DNA from: an uncultured Blautia sp.
GTDB taxonomy: Bacteria > Bacillota > Clostridia > Lachnospirales > Lachnospiraceae
DNA: 64,000 nt
Reading direction: 5' to 3'
Assembly (NCBI GenBank): GCA_900541985.1
Contig: UQLX01000009.1
Coordinates: forward strand, 1 to 64,000
In this document: in pieces, positions 8,504 through 16,926 of the stretch
Position numbering within the stretch: position 1 is the first letter of the stretch
Layout of the letters: each line of letters opens with the position of its first letter
Program-made: the position numbers and the translations under genes
Notes under the pieces: generated by a model
Told to the model about the DNA's origin: nothing
Database searches by the model: none
What the model saw: the letters and a program-made list of their open reading frames with translations, nothing else

Positions 8504-9522
8504 AAATCAACACCCTTTTCTCCCGCTTCGATACGACCTACCACATAAGGAGTATCTCCTGCTGCACGGATTGCTTCCATTGTTTTATCCACATCCTCAG
8601 GACGGACAGCAAGGATCATTCCAAGTCCCATATTGTATGTGTTGTACATCATCTGTTCTTCGATATTTCCTTTCTCTGCAAGAAGCTTAAAGATCGGAAG
8701 TACCGGATAGCTGTCTTTTTCTACCACAGCTCTGGTTCCCTCTTTCAGCATACGGGGAATGTTCTCATAAAAACCGCCGCCTGTAATATGGCTGCATGCA
8801 TGAATACGAACTCCCGCTTCCTTAATGCTCTTAAGAGCTTTTACATAAATTCTGGTCGGTGCAAGAAGCGCCTCTCCCAAAGTACTTCCCAGTTCATCAT
8901 AATAAGTATCCAGGGACTCTCTGGTCATATCAAATACTTTTCGTACAAGAGAAAATCCATTGCTGTGTACACCGGTGGAAGCCATACCGATCAGTACATC
9001 TCCTGCTTCCAGTTCTTCTCCTGTAAGAAGATCTTTTTTATCAATAACGCCTACCGCAAAGCCTGCAAGGTCATATTCGTCCTCCTGCATAAGTCCAGGA
9101 TGTTCTGCAGTCTCTCCGCCGATCAGGGCAGCACCGGACTGAACACAGCCCTCTGCCACACCAGCTACGATCTCCGCGATCTTTTCCGGATAGTTTTTGC
9201 CGCACGCAATATAGTCCAGGAAAAACAGAGGCTCTGCTCCTGCACACGCGATATCATTGACACACATGGCAACTGCGTCAATACCGATGGTATCATGCTT
9301 GTCCATAACCATTGCAAGCTTCACCTTGGTTCCGCATCCGTCAGTACCGGAAACCAGAGTCGGCTCTTCCATTCCCTTAAAGCTGCTCAGAGAAAAAGCG
9401 CCTGAAAATCCGCCAATCCCGCCAAGGACCTCCGGTCTCATAGTCTTTGCAATATGTTTTTTCATCAGCTCCACTGATTTATATCCTGCCTCTATATCCA
9501 CACCTGCGTTCTTGTAATCCAT
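8497..9522 (-). CDS. purM: Phosphoribosylformylglycinamidine cyclo-ligase (AIR synthetase)
   Basis: PurM closes the imidazole ring of FGAM to AIR using ATP. At 341 residues it has the family length. It begins MDYKNAGVDIEAGYKSVE and contains the glycine-rich SGTDGCGTKV and VHSNGFSLVR motifs conserved in AIR synthetases. It sits between purE (58-nt gap) and purN (7-bp overlap). Confidence 0.97.
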   Translation of the reverse strand: MDYKNAGVDIEAGYKSVELMKKHIAKTMRPEVLGGIGGFSGAFSLSSFKGMEEPTLVSGTDGCGTKVKLAMVMDKHDTIGIDAVAMCVNDIACAGAEPLFFLDYIACGKNYPEKIAEIVAGVAEGCVQSGAALIGGETAEHPGLMQEDEYDLAGFAVGVIDKKDLLTGEELEAGDVLIGMASTGVHSNGFSLVRKVFDMTRESLDTYYDELGSTLGEALLAPTRIYVKALKSIKEAGVRIHACSHITGGGFYENIPRMLKEGTRAVVEKDSYPVLPIFKLLAEKGNIEEQMMYNTYNMGLGMILAVRPEDVDKTMEAIRAAGDTPYVVGRIEAGEKGVDLC

Positions 9523-9580
9523 AATATCCTCCCAGTATTTTGTTTATGATAATGGCTGTTTTTCGCGTCCCTGACGTTTT

Positions 9581-10081
9581 TTAATAATTCTGATAGCCTA
9601 CTTCCTGCAGTCTTGCATCTTTCGCCTCTACCTGTTCCTTCAGCTCCTGACTATATGCTTTCAGTTTTTCCAGAAGTTCCTGATCTGAGGTTGCAAGAAT
9701 CTTTGCTGCCAGAAGTCCCGCATTTGCTCCGCCATTAATAGCAACTGTTGCAACCGGGATACCTGACGGCATCTGTACGATGGAATAAAGAGAATCACGT
9801 CCTCCCAAAGAGGTGGTATGCATCGGAATACCGATTACCGGCATCGGGAAGATTGCCGCACACATTCCCGGCAGATGCGCTGCCATTCCTGCACCTGCAA
9901 TGATCACCTTAAATCCTCTTTCTTCTGCGCTTTTTGCATAATCAAAAAATACGTCCGGTTCTCTGTGGGCAGAAATAATCTTCATTTCGTACTCCACACC
10001 AAGCTTGTCAAGAATAGCCGCAGCCTTGCTCATAACCGGCATATCTGAATCGCTTCCCATTACAATTCCAACTTTTTTCAT
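9581..10081 (-). CDS. purE: N5-carboxyaminoimidazole ribonucleotide mutase
   Basis: PurE converts N5-CAIR (or AIR plus CO2, in class II enzymes) to CAIR. The 166 residues include the signature VGIVMGSDSDMPVM at 3-16, the SAHREPD loop with the catalytic His near 41, and GAGMAAHLPGM. No purK is adjacent, so a class II AIR carboxylase cannot be ruled out from the window. It is the first gene of the operon, with AAGGAGG before the ATG and a strong promoter 35-63 bp upstream. Confidence 0.96.
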   Translation of the reverse strand: MKKVGIVMGSDSDMPVMSKAAAILDKLGVEYEMKIISAHREPDVFFDYAKSAEERGFKVIIAGAGMAAHLPGMCAAIFPMPVIGIPMHTTSLGGRDSLYSIVQMPSGIPVATVAINGGANAGLLAAKILATSDQELLEKLKAYSQELKEQVEAKDARLQEVGYQNY

Positions 10082-10115
10082 TGGTAGGCCTCCTTTTTCG
10101 TTCTGTTTCAGGTTG

Positions 10116-10144
10116 ATTCTACTAAGATTCTATTTTTGTGTCAA
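10116..10144 (-). promoter_or_regulatory. Sigma-A promoter of purE-purM-purN-purD
   Basis: On the minus strand TTGACA (10139-10144) is followed after exactly 17 bp by TAGAAT (10116-10121). I see no purine riboswitch between it and purE; the leader is only about 30 nt. Confidence 0.7.
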
Positions 10145-10193
10145 CCGCTTTCCCGCAAAGAAATATTTTGGCGCACAAACTGTTTTTGTATTC

Positions 10194-12242
10194 TCAGCAA
10201 AAAGGCTTATTCAGTTCCTCTGTACCAGACAGCACGAATCGTCCCTCTTCGATAATGGAATGACTTTCTCCATCGTCATCGATCACACGAATACTTCCCA
10301 GTTCGTCATACGGGATCGTGATGTCTGTATGGCATCCATAGTAAGCGAGACTGATATCTTCTTTTCTCAGACTGGAAATCTCGTTGTCACGGGCAATGAT
10401 CTCTTTTCCATCAGGATTGTAAACCGGAGTATCTTCCGCCCAGCTGTAGCAGGTATCGCCCACTGCAAAATGAGGTCCCATTTTTTCTGCAATAAGAATC
10501 GGAAGTTTGTCCGCAATTCCATATTTCTCCGCCGCAACATAAGCAGTGGTATTGGTTCCGATCGCAAACTCTCCCATAGGAATCTTTACATGATGGTGAA
10601 GAATATTATCCTCAATATAAGCGCGGTTTTCCTCCTCGCTTTCAAAATTACTGCAGGAATAATCGATCACCTGTCCACAGTCAAATACCAGCTTCAGATC
10701 TCTGAACTGCAGACCATTCAGATATACTTTTTTCACATGGAGGATTCCGCCTGTCCCGGCAAGAACCGGAGAGGTAAAGACTTCTCCCACCGGAATGTTG
10801 ACATCTGCCACGCAATTCTCAAAGTTTGTCTGCTTTTCCGGATTCTCAAGAGTATGAAGATGGATGATAAGATCCGTTTCATTGCCGTCTTTTCCTTTGA
10901 TCTCCACCCACTCGCAGGTATCCAGTTTATCAATGATGGTCTGCTGGATCTGCTGATAAAGCTTATAATCCAGCGTATTGATCTTTACGATCTCTCCAAA
11001 AATCTCCTGGAATTTTCCTCCGATTTCCGGAACCGGATAAGCAATGATCGTAAAGCTTCTTTCCTCGCCCTTAATATAACGGTTGACAATCTGTCCGGAT
11101 TCATTATCCAGTTCCACCTGCAGCTTTTGCTGCGCCCCACTTAAAGCATATGCTTCCGACCTGGATACCGGAGAAAAAGGCTCTTCTCCAAAAGTCTCGA
11201 TCACTGCCGGACCACCATGGACTCCTGCCAGTTCTTCATATTTGTCGTATGCATTCTGCATGGAACGAAGCTTTCTCTTTACAAAATCACTGTCCAGGAA
11301 AAGCGCACTGTCCTGTCTGTGGTCGTATTCGTACTGCGGATTTGCCACAGCTCCTGTAAATCCTACCCGGGCACTTCCACGTTTATTTACAACGTGAGAC
11401 GCATGACGATAGATCACCGGTTCCAGCCCCATCTCCCTGAACTGCAGAATGGCTGCACGAACCATCCGCTCAAAGCCAAGGCTGTAACGGATATTCACTG
11501 TTTTTTTCCGTGTAATATCCTTCCTTGTATTGATAAATCCAATGCGGTATCCCTCCGTATAAGTACGGGCCATATCATCAATCTGCGCCTGCGTAAGACG
11601 GTTCAGAAATTCCGCAACACCGGTTTCATTTTCTGATACATATTCTCCATATCGATAAAGATACCGAAGATCCGTAAGATCCGATTCCATTATGATCCTG
11701 ACCGCAAAATCAAGAGAAGGATCCACCGCCTCTGCAATCCTCTGTTCCATCATATCCTGGCAATAATCATTGACATAGGAACGAAGAATATCCTCTGTAA
11801 TTTTCACGGTTGGAATTTCTTCTTCCGAAAATGCCGAATGTATTTCCAAAAAGAGTTCTGCCGCAACCGTATAATCCCACCATTTTTTTTCATATGCATA
11901 TACGATCGTGCCTCTCAGCTCCGCGTATAAAAAGCTCATAGCTTTTCCGTACTCGCCAAGGCAGGTCGCTGCATATGCCGGATTCCCATAAGAATGATCA
12001 TAATTTTCCGCAAACAGCTCGCAATAAAGAGAACGATTCTCCTCTTTCCATTCTTCCAGTGTAAGCTCTGTATTTTGCCTTTCCAGAATCTCTCCTGTTT
12101 TTTTCAGTAATTCTGCAGAAGCTTTAAAAAATCCATCAAAAGGAGCTTTTATTTCCTGTTCTGTACAAATCTCTGCCACTCTGTTCTTTGCCAGAGAAAA
12201 ACGCTCCATCAGTAATTCGTCCAAGCCGTCATCTCCCTTCAT
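10194..12242 (-). CDS. M29-type aminopeptidase with a long N-terminal extension
   Basis: The C-terminal half (from about residue 300) matches the M29 metallo-aminopeptidase family (AmpS, PepS, AmpT): VNIPVGEVFTSP with a metal-ligand Glu, FAIGTNT, a PHFAVG segment and a late HTD metal-ligand motif. M29 enzymes remove N-terminal residues from peptides in the cytoplasm. The protein is 682 residues against roughly 370-410 for typical M29 members; the first 300 residues are a helical domain I do not recognise. The ATG at 12242 has GGAG 5 nt upstream and starts just after the HD gene stop. Last gene of the pyrE-side cluster. Confidence 0.8.
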   Translation of the reverse strand: MKGDDGLDELLMERFSLAKNRVAEICTEQEIKAPFDGFFKASAELLKKTGEILERQNTELTLEEWKEENRSLYCELFAENYDHSYGNPAYAATCLGEYGKAMSFLYAELRGTIVYAYEKKWWDYTVAAELFLEIHSAFSEEEIPTVKITEDILRSYVNDYCQDMMEQRIAEAVDPSLDFAVRIIMESDLTDLRYLYRYGEYVSENETGVAEFLNRLTQAQIDDMARTYTEGYRIGFINTRKDITRKKTVNIRYSLGFERMVRAAILQFREMGLEPVIYRHASHVVNKRGSARVGFTGAVANPQYEYDHRQDSALFLDSDFVKRKLRSMQNAYDKYEELAGVHGGPAVIETFGEEPFSPVSRSEAYALSGAQQKLQVELDNESGQIVNRYIKGEERSFTIIAYPVPEIGGKFQEIFGEIVKINTLDYKLYQQIQQTIIDKLDTCEWVEIKGKDGNETDLIIHLHTLENPEKQTNFENCVADVNIPVGEVFTSPVLAGTGGILHVKKVYLNGLQFRDLKLVFDCGQVIDYSCSNFESEEENRAYIEDNILHHHVKIPMGEFAIGTNTTAYVAAEKYGIADKLPILIAEKMGPHFAVGDTCYSWAEDTPVYNPDGKEIIARDNEISSLRKEDISLAYYGCHTDITIPYDELGSIRVIDDDGESHSIIEEGRFVLSGTEELNKPFC

Positions 12243-12260
12243 TTTTTCTCCGCCCACCGT

Positions 12261-12848
12261 CTACTCATCCATCACATGACCCAGGCGGATATGCTTGTCT
12301 ATCAGTTCTTTCATATATTCCCAGATTTCCACAGATCCCTCTGAAGTATACTCATTTCTCTTATAAATCTGGCTCTTTTTCACTCCATGTTCCGCCCAGC
12401 TTCTGCCGTCTGAAGCATCATTCAAAAGCAACGGCTGGCAGTTATCCAGGACATGGGCAAATTTCGCTTCTGGAGTTTCATATGCTTCAAACTCTTCCCA
12501 CAGTTCCCGAAACCAGATGCACTGATCCCGAGGAAGCAGGCCAAAAATACGGTCTGCTGCTTTCGTTTCTCTTTCTCTTTTTGTTTCTGCCCCCGCTTCA
12601 TCATATGCATAGGTATCCCCTGCATCAATCTCCACAAGATCATGAAGCAGAACCATCGGTACAACTTTCGCAAGATCTACTTCTTCATTGGAATACTCTT
12701 TAAGAAGCACAGCCATCAATGCCAGATGCCAGGAATGTTCCGCGTCGTTTTCTTTTCTGTTTGCATCTGCAAGATATGTCTGGCGGAAGATATTTTTTAC
12801 CTTGTCCACCTCAACAATAAATTCCATTTGTTTCTTTAAACGTTCCAT
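12261..12848 (-). CDS. HD-domain phosphohydrolase, HDDC2/YfbR-like (probable 5'-nucleotidase)
   Basis: A 195-residue HD-domain protein. Metal ligands fit the YfbR/HDDC2 pattern: His38 (in AEHSWH), His69-Asp70 (LLHD), Glu73 and Asp135 (HVLDN). E. coli YfbR is a deoxyribonucleoside 5'-monophosphatase, so a nucleotide-salvage role is plausible beside the pyrimidine genes. Substrate is inferred from the family only. It ends 18 nt before the M29 peptidase and starts 3 nt after the upstream membrane protein. Confidence 0.85.
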   Translation of the reverse strand: MERLKKQMEFIVEVDKVKNIFRQTYLADANRKENDAEHSWHLALMAVLLKEYSNEEVDLAKVVPMVLLHDLVEIDAGDTYAYDEAGAETKRERETKAADRIFGLLPRDQCIWFRELWEEFEAYETPEAKFAHVLDNCQPLLLNDASDGRSWAEHGVKKSQIYKRNEYTSEGSVEIWEYMKELIDKHIRLGHVMDE

Positions 12849-12851
12849 CTC

Positions 12852-13166
12852 TTACACTCCCATCAAAAAAAAGCCCAGCCATCCCACCATAATGATTCCA
12901 TTCAGAATGGAACCCACAATACTGGTACGATGCATACGCTTTTCCTCAGAAAAACTGGAAAGACCCATAACAAACCCATAAACAGAAAGCAGTGTGGCAA
13001 AAAGGCAGATACCTCCGATAATAAAGCCGTATTTTTCATTTAATCCAAAAGAAAGCATCACTGCCACAGCAAATAAAAGAAGAGAAACAGCTGCCAGCCC
13101 TACTGACAGCTTTCCCTTCTTTGCTTCTTTTGTTTTTGTAAATGAATATCTATATCTTTTCGCCAT
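12852..13166 (-). CDS. Small membrane protein of unknown function
   Basis: 104 residues with a basic N-terminus (MAKRYRYSFTKTKEAKKGK) and three predicted transmembrane segments at about 21-40, 48-70 and 84-103. It may belong to a domain family of unknown function described in Lachnospiraceae (DUF6142 from memory, not verified). It overlaps the VanZ-like gene by 17 bp and is 3 nt from the HD gene, so the three are probably translated together. Confidence 0.75.
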   Translation of the reverse strand: MAKRYRYSFTKTKEAKKGKLSVGLAAVSLLLFAVAVMLSFGLNEKYGFIIGGICLFATLLSVYGFVMGLSSFSEEKRMHRTSIVGSILNGIIMVGWLGFFLMGV

Positions 13167-13623
13167 AGTGCTTTCTCCTCAGGTGATCGCAGACCGCAAA
13201 CAGCAAATACCCTGCTGCCGCCCCTGCCGTATTTAAAATCAGATCGTCCACATCAAAACAGCCAACCTTTGTCACAAGCTGGATCGTCTCCACGCAAAGG
13301 CTCAGGCAAAATCCGGACAACACGATCAGGAATCCGCTGCGCCATCTCCGGCTGATGACCGGCAGAATAAACCCGAAGGGAATGAATCCGATCACATTCC
13401 CGAAAACATTCAAAAAAAAGGCAGACAGACCAACCTGTCCCCTGTAAATCCAAAATCTCCGGATTTCTGCAAAGGGGCTCAGATTATATCTGTATATGCT
13501 TTCTTCACCTGTCATTCGTCCATATCCTTCCGAAAAAAACAGGACATAAATTAACAGAAGCACATATACGATAAAAAGCAGGATGCCTATCTGCCTGATC
13601 TTACGTTTTGTTTTTTTATTCAA
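13150..13623 (-). CDS. VanZ-family membrane protein
   Basis: 157 residues with four hydrophobic segments: about 12-30, 57-79, 88-108 and 124-145. The pattern NVFGNVIGFIPFGFILP, CVETIQ and DVDDLILNTAGAAAGY is diagnostic of the VanZ-like family. The founding member gives low-level teicoplanin resistance, but most homologues are chromosomal and of unknown function, so no resistance role is inferred. The start uses AGGAAA 7-8 nt upstream. Confidence 0.85.
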   Translation of the reverse strand: MNKKTKRKIRQIGILLFIVYVLLLIYVLFFSEGYGRMTGEESIYRYNLSPFAEIRRFWIYRGQVGLSAFFLNVFGNVIGFIPFGFILPVISRRWRSGFLIVLSGFCLSLCVETIQLVTKVGCFDVDDLILNTAGAAAGYLLFAVCDHLRRKHYGEKI

Positions 13624-13632
13624 ATTTCCTGC

Positions 13633-13785
13633 TCAGATCAGAATATCTGATCTTCTTTTAAGAAGTCTTGCACCGCCAACGATCATCAGAATGCCGGCTG
13701 CAATCCCTGTTACCAGGGTGATAATGCCCACTGCCAGATTGCAGGCTCCTGTTCTTGTCATTGTTTTATAGATTTTTTCGTTCAC
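13633..13785 (-). CDS. 50-residue small membrane protein between pyrE and the VanZ-like gene
   Basis: A short gene with a GTG start at 13785 and a perfect AGGAGG 6 nt upstream; stop at 13633. The product begins VNEKIYKTMTRTGACN and has one long hydrophobic helix (about residues 16-38) followed by a basic tail (ARLLKRRSD). It lies 10 nt downstream of pyrE and 9 nt upstream of VanZ, so it fits the operon tightly. The function is unknown; a single-span protein with a cytoplasmic positive tail is what can be seen. Confidence 0.7.
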   Translation of the reverse strand: MNEKIYKTMTRTGACNLAVGIITLVTGIAAGILMIVGGARLLKRRSDILI

Positions 13786-13795
13786 AAAAAACCTC

Positions 13796-14476
13796 CTATT
13801 TTACTCCATACTGACGATAATATTCATCAATAGATGCTTTGATGGCATCATCAATGATCACCTGTCCGTTGATTTCTTTATTATAAAGATATTCCGTTAC
13901 CTCTGCCATATCTACAATTGCAGCGGTTTCAAACCCATACAGGTCTCTGACTTCGTCAAGAGCACATTTCTCGCCGCCTTTTCCTATTTCCATACGGTTC
14001 AAAGATACCATGAGACCTACAATCGTTACGTCTGCAGCACCTTTTACCTTCGGTACGGTTTCTTCCATAGACTTGCCGGAAGTGGTTACGTCTTCGATCA
14101 TAATAACGCGGTCTCCGTCTTTCAGGGTGCTTCCCAGAAAGCTGCCCTTATCTGCACCATGGTCTTTTTCTTCCTTACGGTCAGAACAGTAACGAACTTC
14201 CTTTCCATAAAGCTCACTGTAGGCAATGGCAGTCACAACGCTTAACGGGATTCCCTTGTAAGCCGGTCCGAACAGCACGTCAAAATCATCACCGTACCTG
14301 TCGTGGATGGCCTTTGCATAATACTCACCAAGCTTTTTCAGCTGAGAACCGGTCACATAACCGCCGGCATTCATAAAGAAAGGGGATTTCCTTCCGCTCT
14401 TCAGTGTGAACTCACCAAATTTGAGCACCTTACTGTCAACCATAAATCGAATAAATTCCTGCTTATACTGTTCCAT
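13796..14476 (-). CDS. pyrE: Orotate phosphoribosyltransferase
   Basis: PyrE makes OMP from orotate and PRPP. The 226 residues include the core PRPP-binding motif VIMIEDVTTSGKS (about 121-133, two acidic residues then TTSG) and the flexible-loop region RKEEKDHGADKG (about 96-107). GGAGG lies 8 nt before the ATG. The spacing to the MATE gene is 85 nt with no clear terminator, so it may be read from the pyrF-side promoter or an unseen one. Confidence 0.97.
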   Translation of the reverse strand: MEQYKQEFIRFMVDSKVLKFGEFTLKSGRKSPFFMNAGGYVTGSQLKKLGEYYAKAIHDRYGDDFDVLFGPAYKGIPLSVVTAIAYSELYGKEVRYCSDRKEEKDHGADKGSFLGSTLKDGDRVIMIEDVTTSGKSMEETVPKVKGAADVTIVGLMVSLNRMEIGKGGEKCALDEVRDLYGFETAAIVDMAEVTEYLYNKEINGQVIIDDAIKASIDEYYRQYGVK

Positions 14477-14561
14477 ATTCTTTAACCTCCGTATTTACGG
14501 GCAAGCCCTTTTCATTTTCTTAATTTTACTGTTTTCATTCTATCACACTCACTGTATTTTT

Positions 14562-15932
14562 TCAATGAATGGATTCGGATTGCGCCAGCTCATACTTTTT
14601 ATGTTTTTTCATCACATAATAGTAGTATGGGATAAGAGGAATCAGGGCTGCGATCCACGCCATGGGATCTGCCAGACAAACTCCTGCAAAGCTTGTTTTC
14701 CCTGCCACAAAGAACACAATAGCCGCTCTTGCCACCAGTTCAAACACACCGCCCAGCATAGGAACCAGTCCATATCCCATTCCCTGAAGCGCATTTCGAA
14801 AAAGAAAAATAGTACACAGAAACGGATATGCCCAGAACACTGTCTTGAAGTAGGTAACAGATACTGCGATCACTTCCGTTTCCGAAGGACTGATAAAAAG
14901 GTAAGTAAAATATTTTCCAAAAAAATACATCAATGCCATCTCAATCGCGCTCCATGCCAGAAGCATAATCCAGGAATACCGGACGCCTTCCCGAACACGA
15001 TCCATACGGCCAGCTCCGCGGTTCTGTCCTACATAGGTCGCTATAGTCGCCCCCATGGAAACCGCAACCATGGTAATGATATTCTGGATCTTTCCGGCAG
15101 CGGAAAAGCCTGCCATATAAACTGCGCCATAAACATTTACCGCTCCCTGAACAATGATCGTTCCGATAGCTGTAATGGAAAACTGCAGTGCCATGGGAAT
15201 ACCCAAGGCCATCAGTTTGCCAAAGCTCCCCTTTCTAAGTTCAAAGTTCTTTTTCTCCAGATGAAGGATCGGATATTTTTTCACAATATAGATCAGACAA
15301 CATATGGCTGAAATCGCCTGCGCGATCACAGTGGCATAAGCGCATCCTTCCACTCCCATTCCAAAGTATCTGATCAGAACCACATCCAGGATTACGTTGA
15401 TCGTTGCAGAGATGATCAAAAAATACAATGGTGATTTTGAATCGCCCAAAGCACGAAGGAAAGCCGCCAGAGAATTATATGCGGCAGTGACGATCAGTCC
15501 CGCATAAATGATTCCCATATAAGACATCACATCTCCCATCAGATCCTCCGGAGAATTCATCAGTCTCAGAATCGGCTCATTCAAAATCAAAAGTCCCACT
15601 GTCATTACTACGGTAAATCCAAGCATCAGATAAATCGACATAGCCACATAATGGCGCATATCGTCATATTTTTTTGCCCCGAACATCTGTGAGACAATGA
15701 TCGCAAATCCACTGCTGAGACCATTGAGCCAGCCGGTCACAAAAAACATCAGAGATCCGGTACTTCCAATGGCTGCCAGAGCATCCACGCCAATAAACTG
15801 GCCTGCCACAATGGAATCTGCAATATTATAAAATTGCTGAAATACGTTTCCCAGAAACATAGGAATCATAAACCAGATGATCAGCTTCACCGGATTTCCC
15901 ACAGTCATATCACTTGTTCTGTCTTTTTTCAT
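14562..15932 (-). CDS. MATE-family efflux transporter
   Basis: 456 residues with about 12 membrane segments in two pseudo-repeats; the N-terminus contains PMFLGNVFQQFYNIADSI, the signature of DinF/NorM-like MATE exporters. These exchange cationic drugs or metabolites for Na+ or H+; the substrate is not predictable. GGGGAG 6 nt before the ATG. It is inserted between pyrD and pyrE and is preceded by a strong terminator-like hairpin, so it may be transcribed poorly from the pyr promoter. Confidence 0.93.
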   Translation of the reverse strand: MKKDRTSDMTVGNPVKLIIWFMIPMFLGNVFQQFYNIADSIVAGQFIGVDALAAIGSTGSLMFFVTGWLNGLSSGFAIIVSQMFGAKKYDDMRHYVAMSIYLMLGFTVVMTVGLLILNEPILRLMNSPEDLMGDVMSYMGIIYAGLIVTAAYNSLAAFLRALGDSKSPLYFLIISATINVILDVVLIRYFGMGVEGCAYATVIAQAISAICCLIYIVKKYPILHLEKKNFELRKGSFGKLMALGIPMALQFSITAIGTIIVQGAVNVYGAVYMAGFSAAGKIQNIITMVAVSMGATIATYVGQNRGAGRMDRVREGVRYSWIMLLAWSAIEMALMYFFGKYFTYLFISPSETEVIAVSVTYFKTVFWAYPFLCTIFLFRNALQGMGYGLVPMLGGVFELVARAAIVFFVAGKTSFAGVCLADPMAWIAALIPLIPYYYYVMKKHKKYELAQSESIH

Positions 15933-15943
15933 TCATTTCTCCC

Positions 15944-16004
15944 CAAAAAAAGGGTCCGCTGTAATCGCATATCCGGATTCATCCGAATCAGCTTACAGCA
16001 GCCC
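15944..16004 (-). terminator. Strong hairpin plus U-run between pyrD and the MATE gene
   Basis: Arms GCTGTAA (15993-15999 side) and TTACAGC pair around an inner GATTC/GAATC stem, extended by GGGG/CCC at the base, then seven T on the minus strand. The U-run is immediately followed by the MATE ribosome-binding site, so the structure could act as a pyrD terminator, or as an attenuator for MATE-pyrE. Confidence 0.75.
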
Positions 16005-16020
16005 CTTATCAATTTAAAAA

Positions 16021-16926
16021 TCATTTTACAGCTCCGATCAGCTCAGAGATATCCTCCACATGCTGACGTCGCATAAACTCCTCAATTCCTGCCACCACTT
16101 CTTCTGTCGCATAAGGGTTGAAGAAATTGGCAGTTCCTACCGACACTGCAGTCGCACCTGCCATTAAAAATTCAAGCGCATCTTCTGCGGTTGCAATACC
16201 TCCCATTCCAATAATCGGAAGTTTTACAGCCTGAGCCACCTGATACACCATTCGCACTGCTACAGGTTTTACTGCCGGGCCGGACATTCCTCCTGTCTTA
16301 TTCGCCAGCGCAAACGTTCTGCGATTAATGTCGATTTTCATTCCTGTAAGGGTATTAATCAGAGAAAGCACATCTGCACCGCCTGCTTCTGCCGCCTTTG
16401 CCATTTCTGTGATATCTGTCACATTTGGGCTTAGTTTCATGATCACAGGCTGTTTTGCATATTTTTTTACTTCTTTAGTGATTGCTTCCAGCGCTTTGGG
16501 ATCCTGGCCGAAAGCAATTCCTCCTTCTTTTACATTCGGGCAGGATACATTGATCTCCAGGAGATCTACAGGCTCATTACCCAGACGCTCTACCACCTCA
16601 CAGTAATCTTCTGTTGTTTTTCCGCAGACATTTACAATGATTCTGGTATCATATTTTTTCAAAAAAGGAATATCTCTTTCGCAAAAAACATCAATTCCCG
16701 GATTTTGAAGTCCAATGGCATTCAGCATACCACTGGAAGTTTCTGCAATCCTGGGGGTGGGATTTCCCGGCCACGGCACATTCGCCACGCCTTTGGTCAC
16801 TACAGCGCCCAGTTTATTCAAATCCACGAATTCACTGTATTCTTCCCCTGAGCCAAAAGTCCCGGAGGCTGTCATTACAGGATTTTTCAGTTCTACGCCT
16901 GCAAGATTAACGGCTGTTTTTATCAT
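16021..16926 (-). CDS. pyrD: Dihydroorotate dehydrogenase B, catalytic subunit
   Basis: PyrDB oxidises dihydroorotate to orotate with FMN. The 301 residues show the class 1B features: TASGTFGSG near 19-27, NVSCPNVKEGG with the active-site Cys near 132, KLSPNVTDI and the FMN phosphate-binding GMGGIATAEDALEF. It overlaps pyrK by 4 bp (ATGA), which matches the PyrDB-PyrK heterotetramer that passes electrons to NAD+. Confidence 0.97.
   Translation of the reverse strand: MIKTAVNLAGVELKNPVMTASGTFGSGEEYSEFVDLNKLGAVVTKGVANVPWPGNPTPRIAETSSGMLNAIGLQNPGIDVFCERDIPFLKKYDTRIIVNVCGKTTEDYCEVVERLGNEPVDLLEINVSCPNVKEGGIAFGQDPKALEAITKEVKKYAKQPVIMKLSPNVTDITEMAKAAEAGGADVLSLINTLTGMKIDINRRTFALANKTGGMSGPAVKPVAVRMVYQVAQAVKLPIIGMGGIATAEDALEFLMAGATAVSVGTANFFNPYATEEVVAGIEEFMRRQHVEDISELIGAVK

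Noticed and set aside
13150..13623. Glycopeptide resistance from the VanZ-like gene
   Set aside because: VanZ-like proteins are common in non-resistant Firmicutes, and no vanHAX or vanRS genes are nearby.
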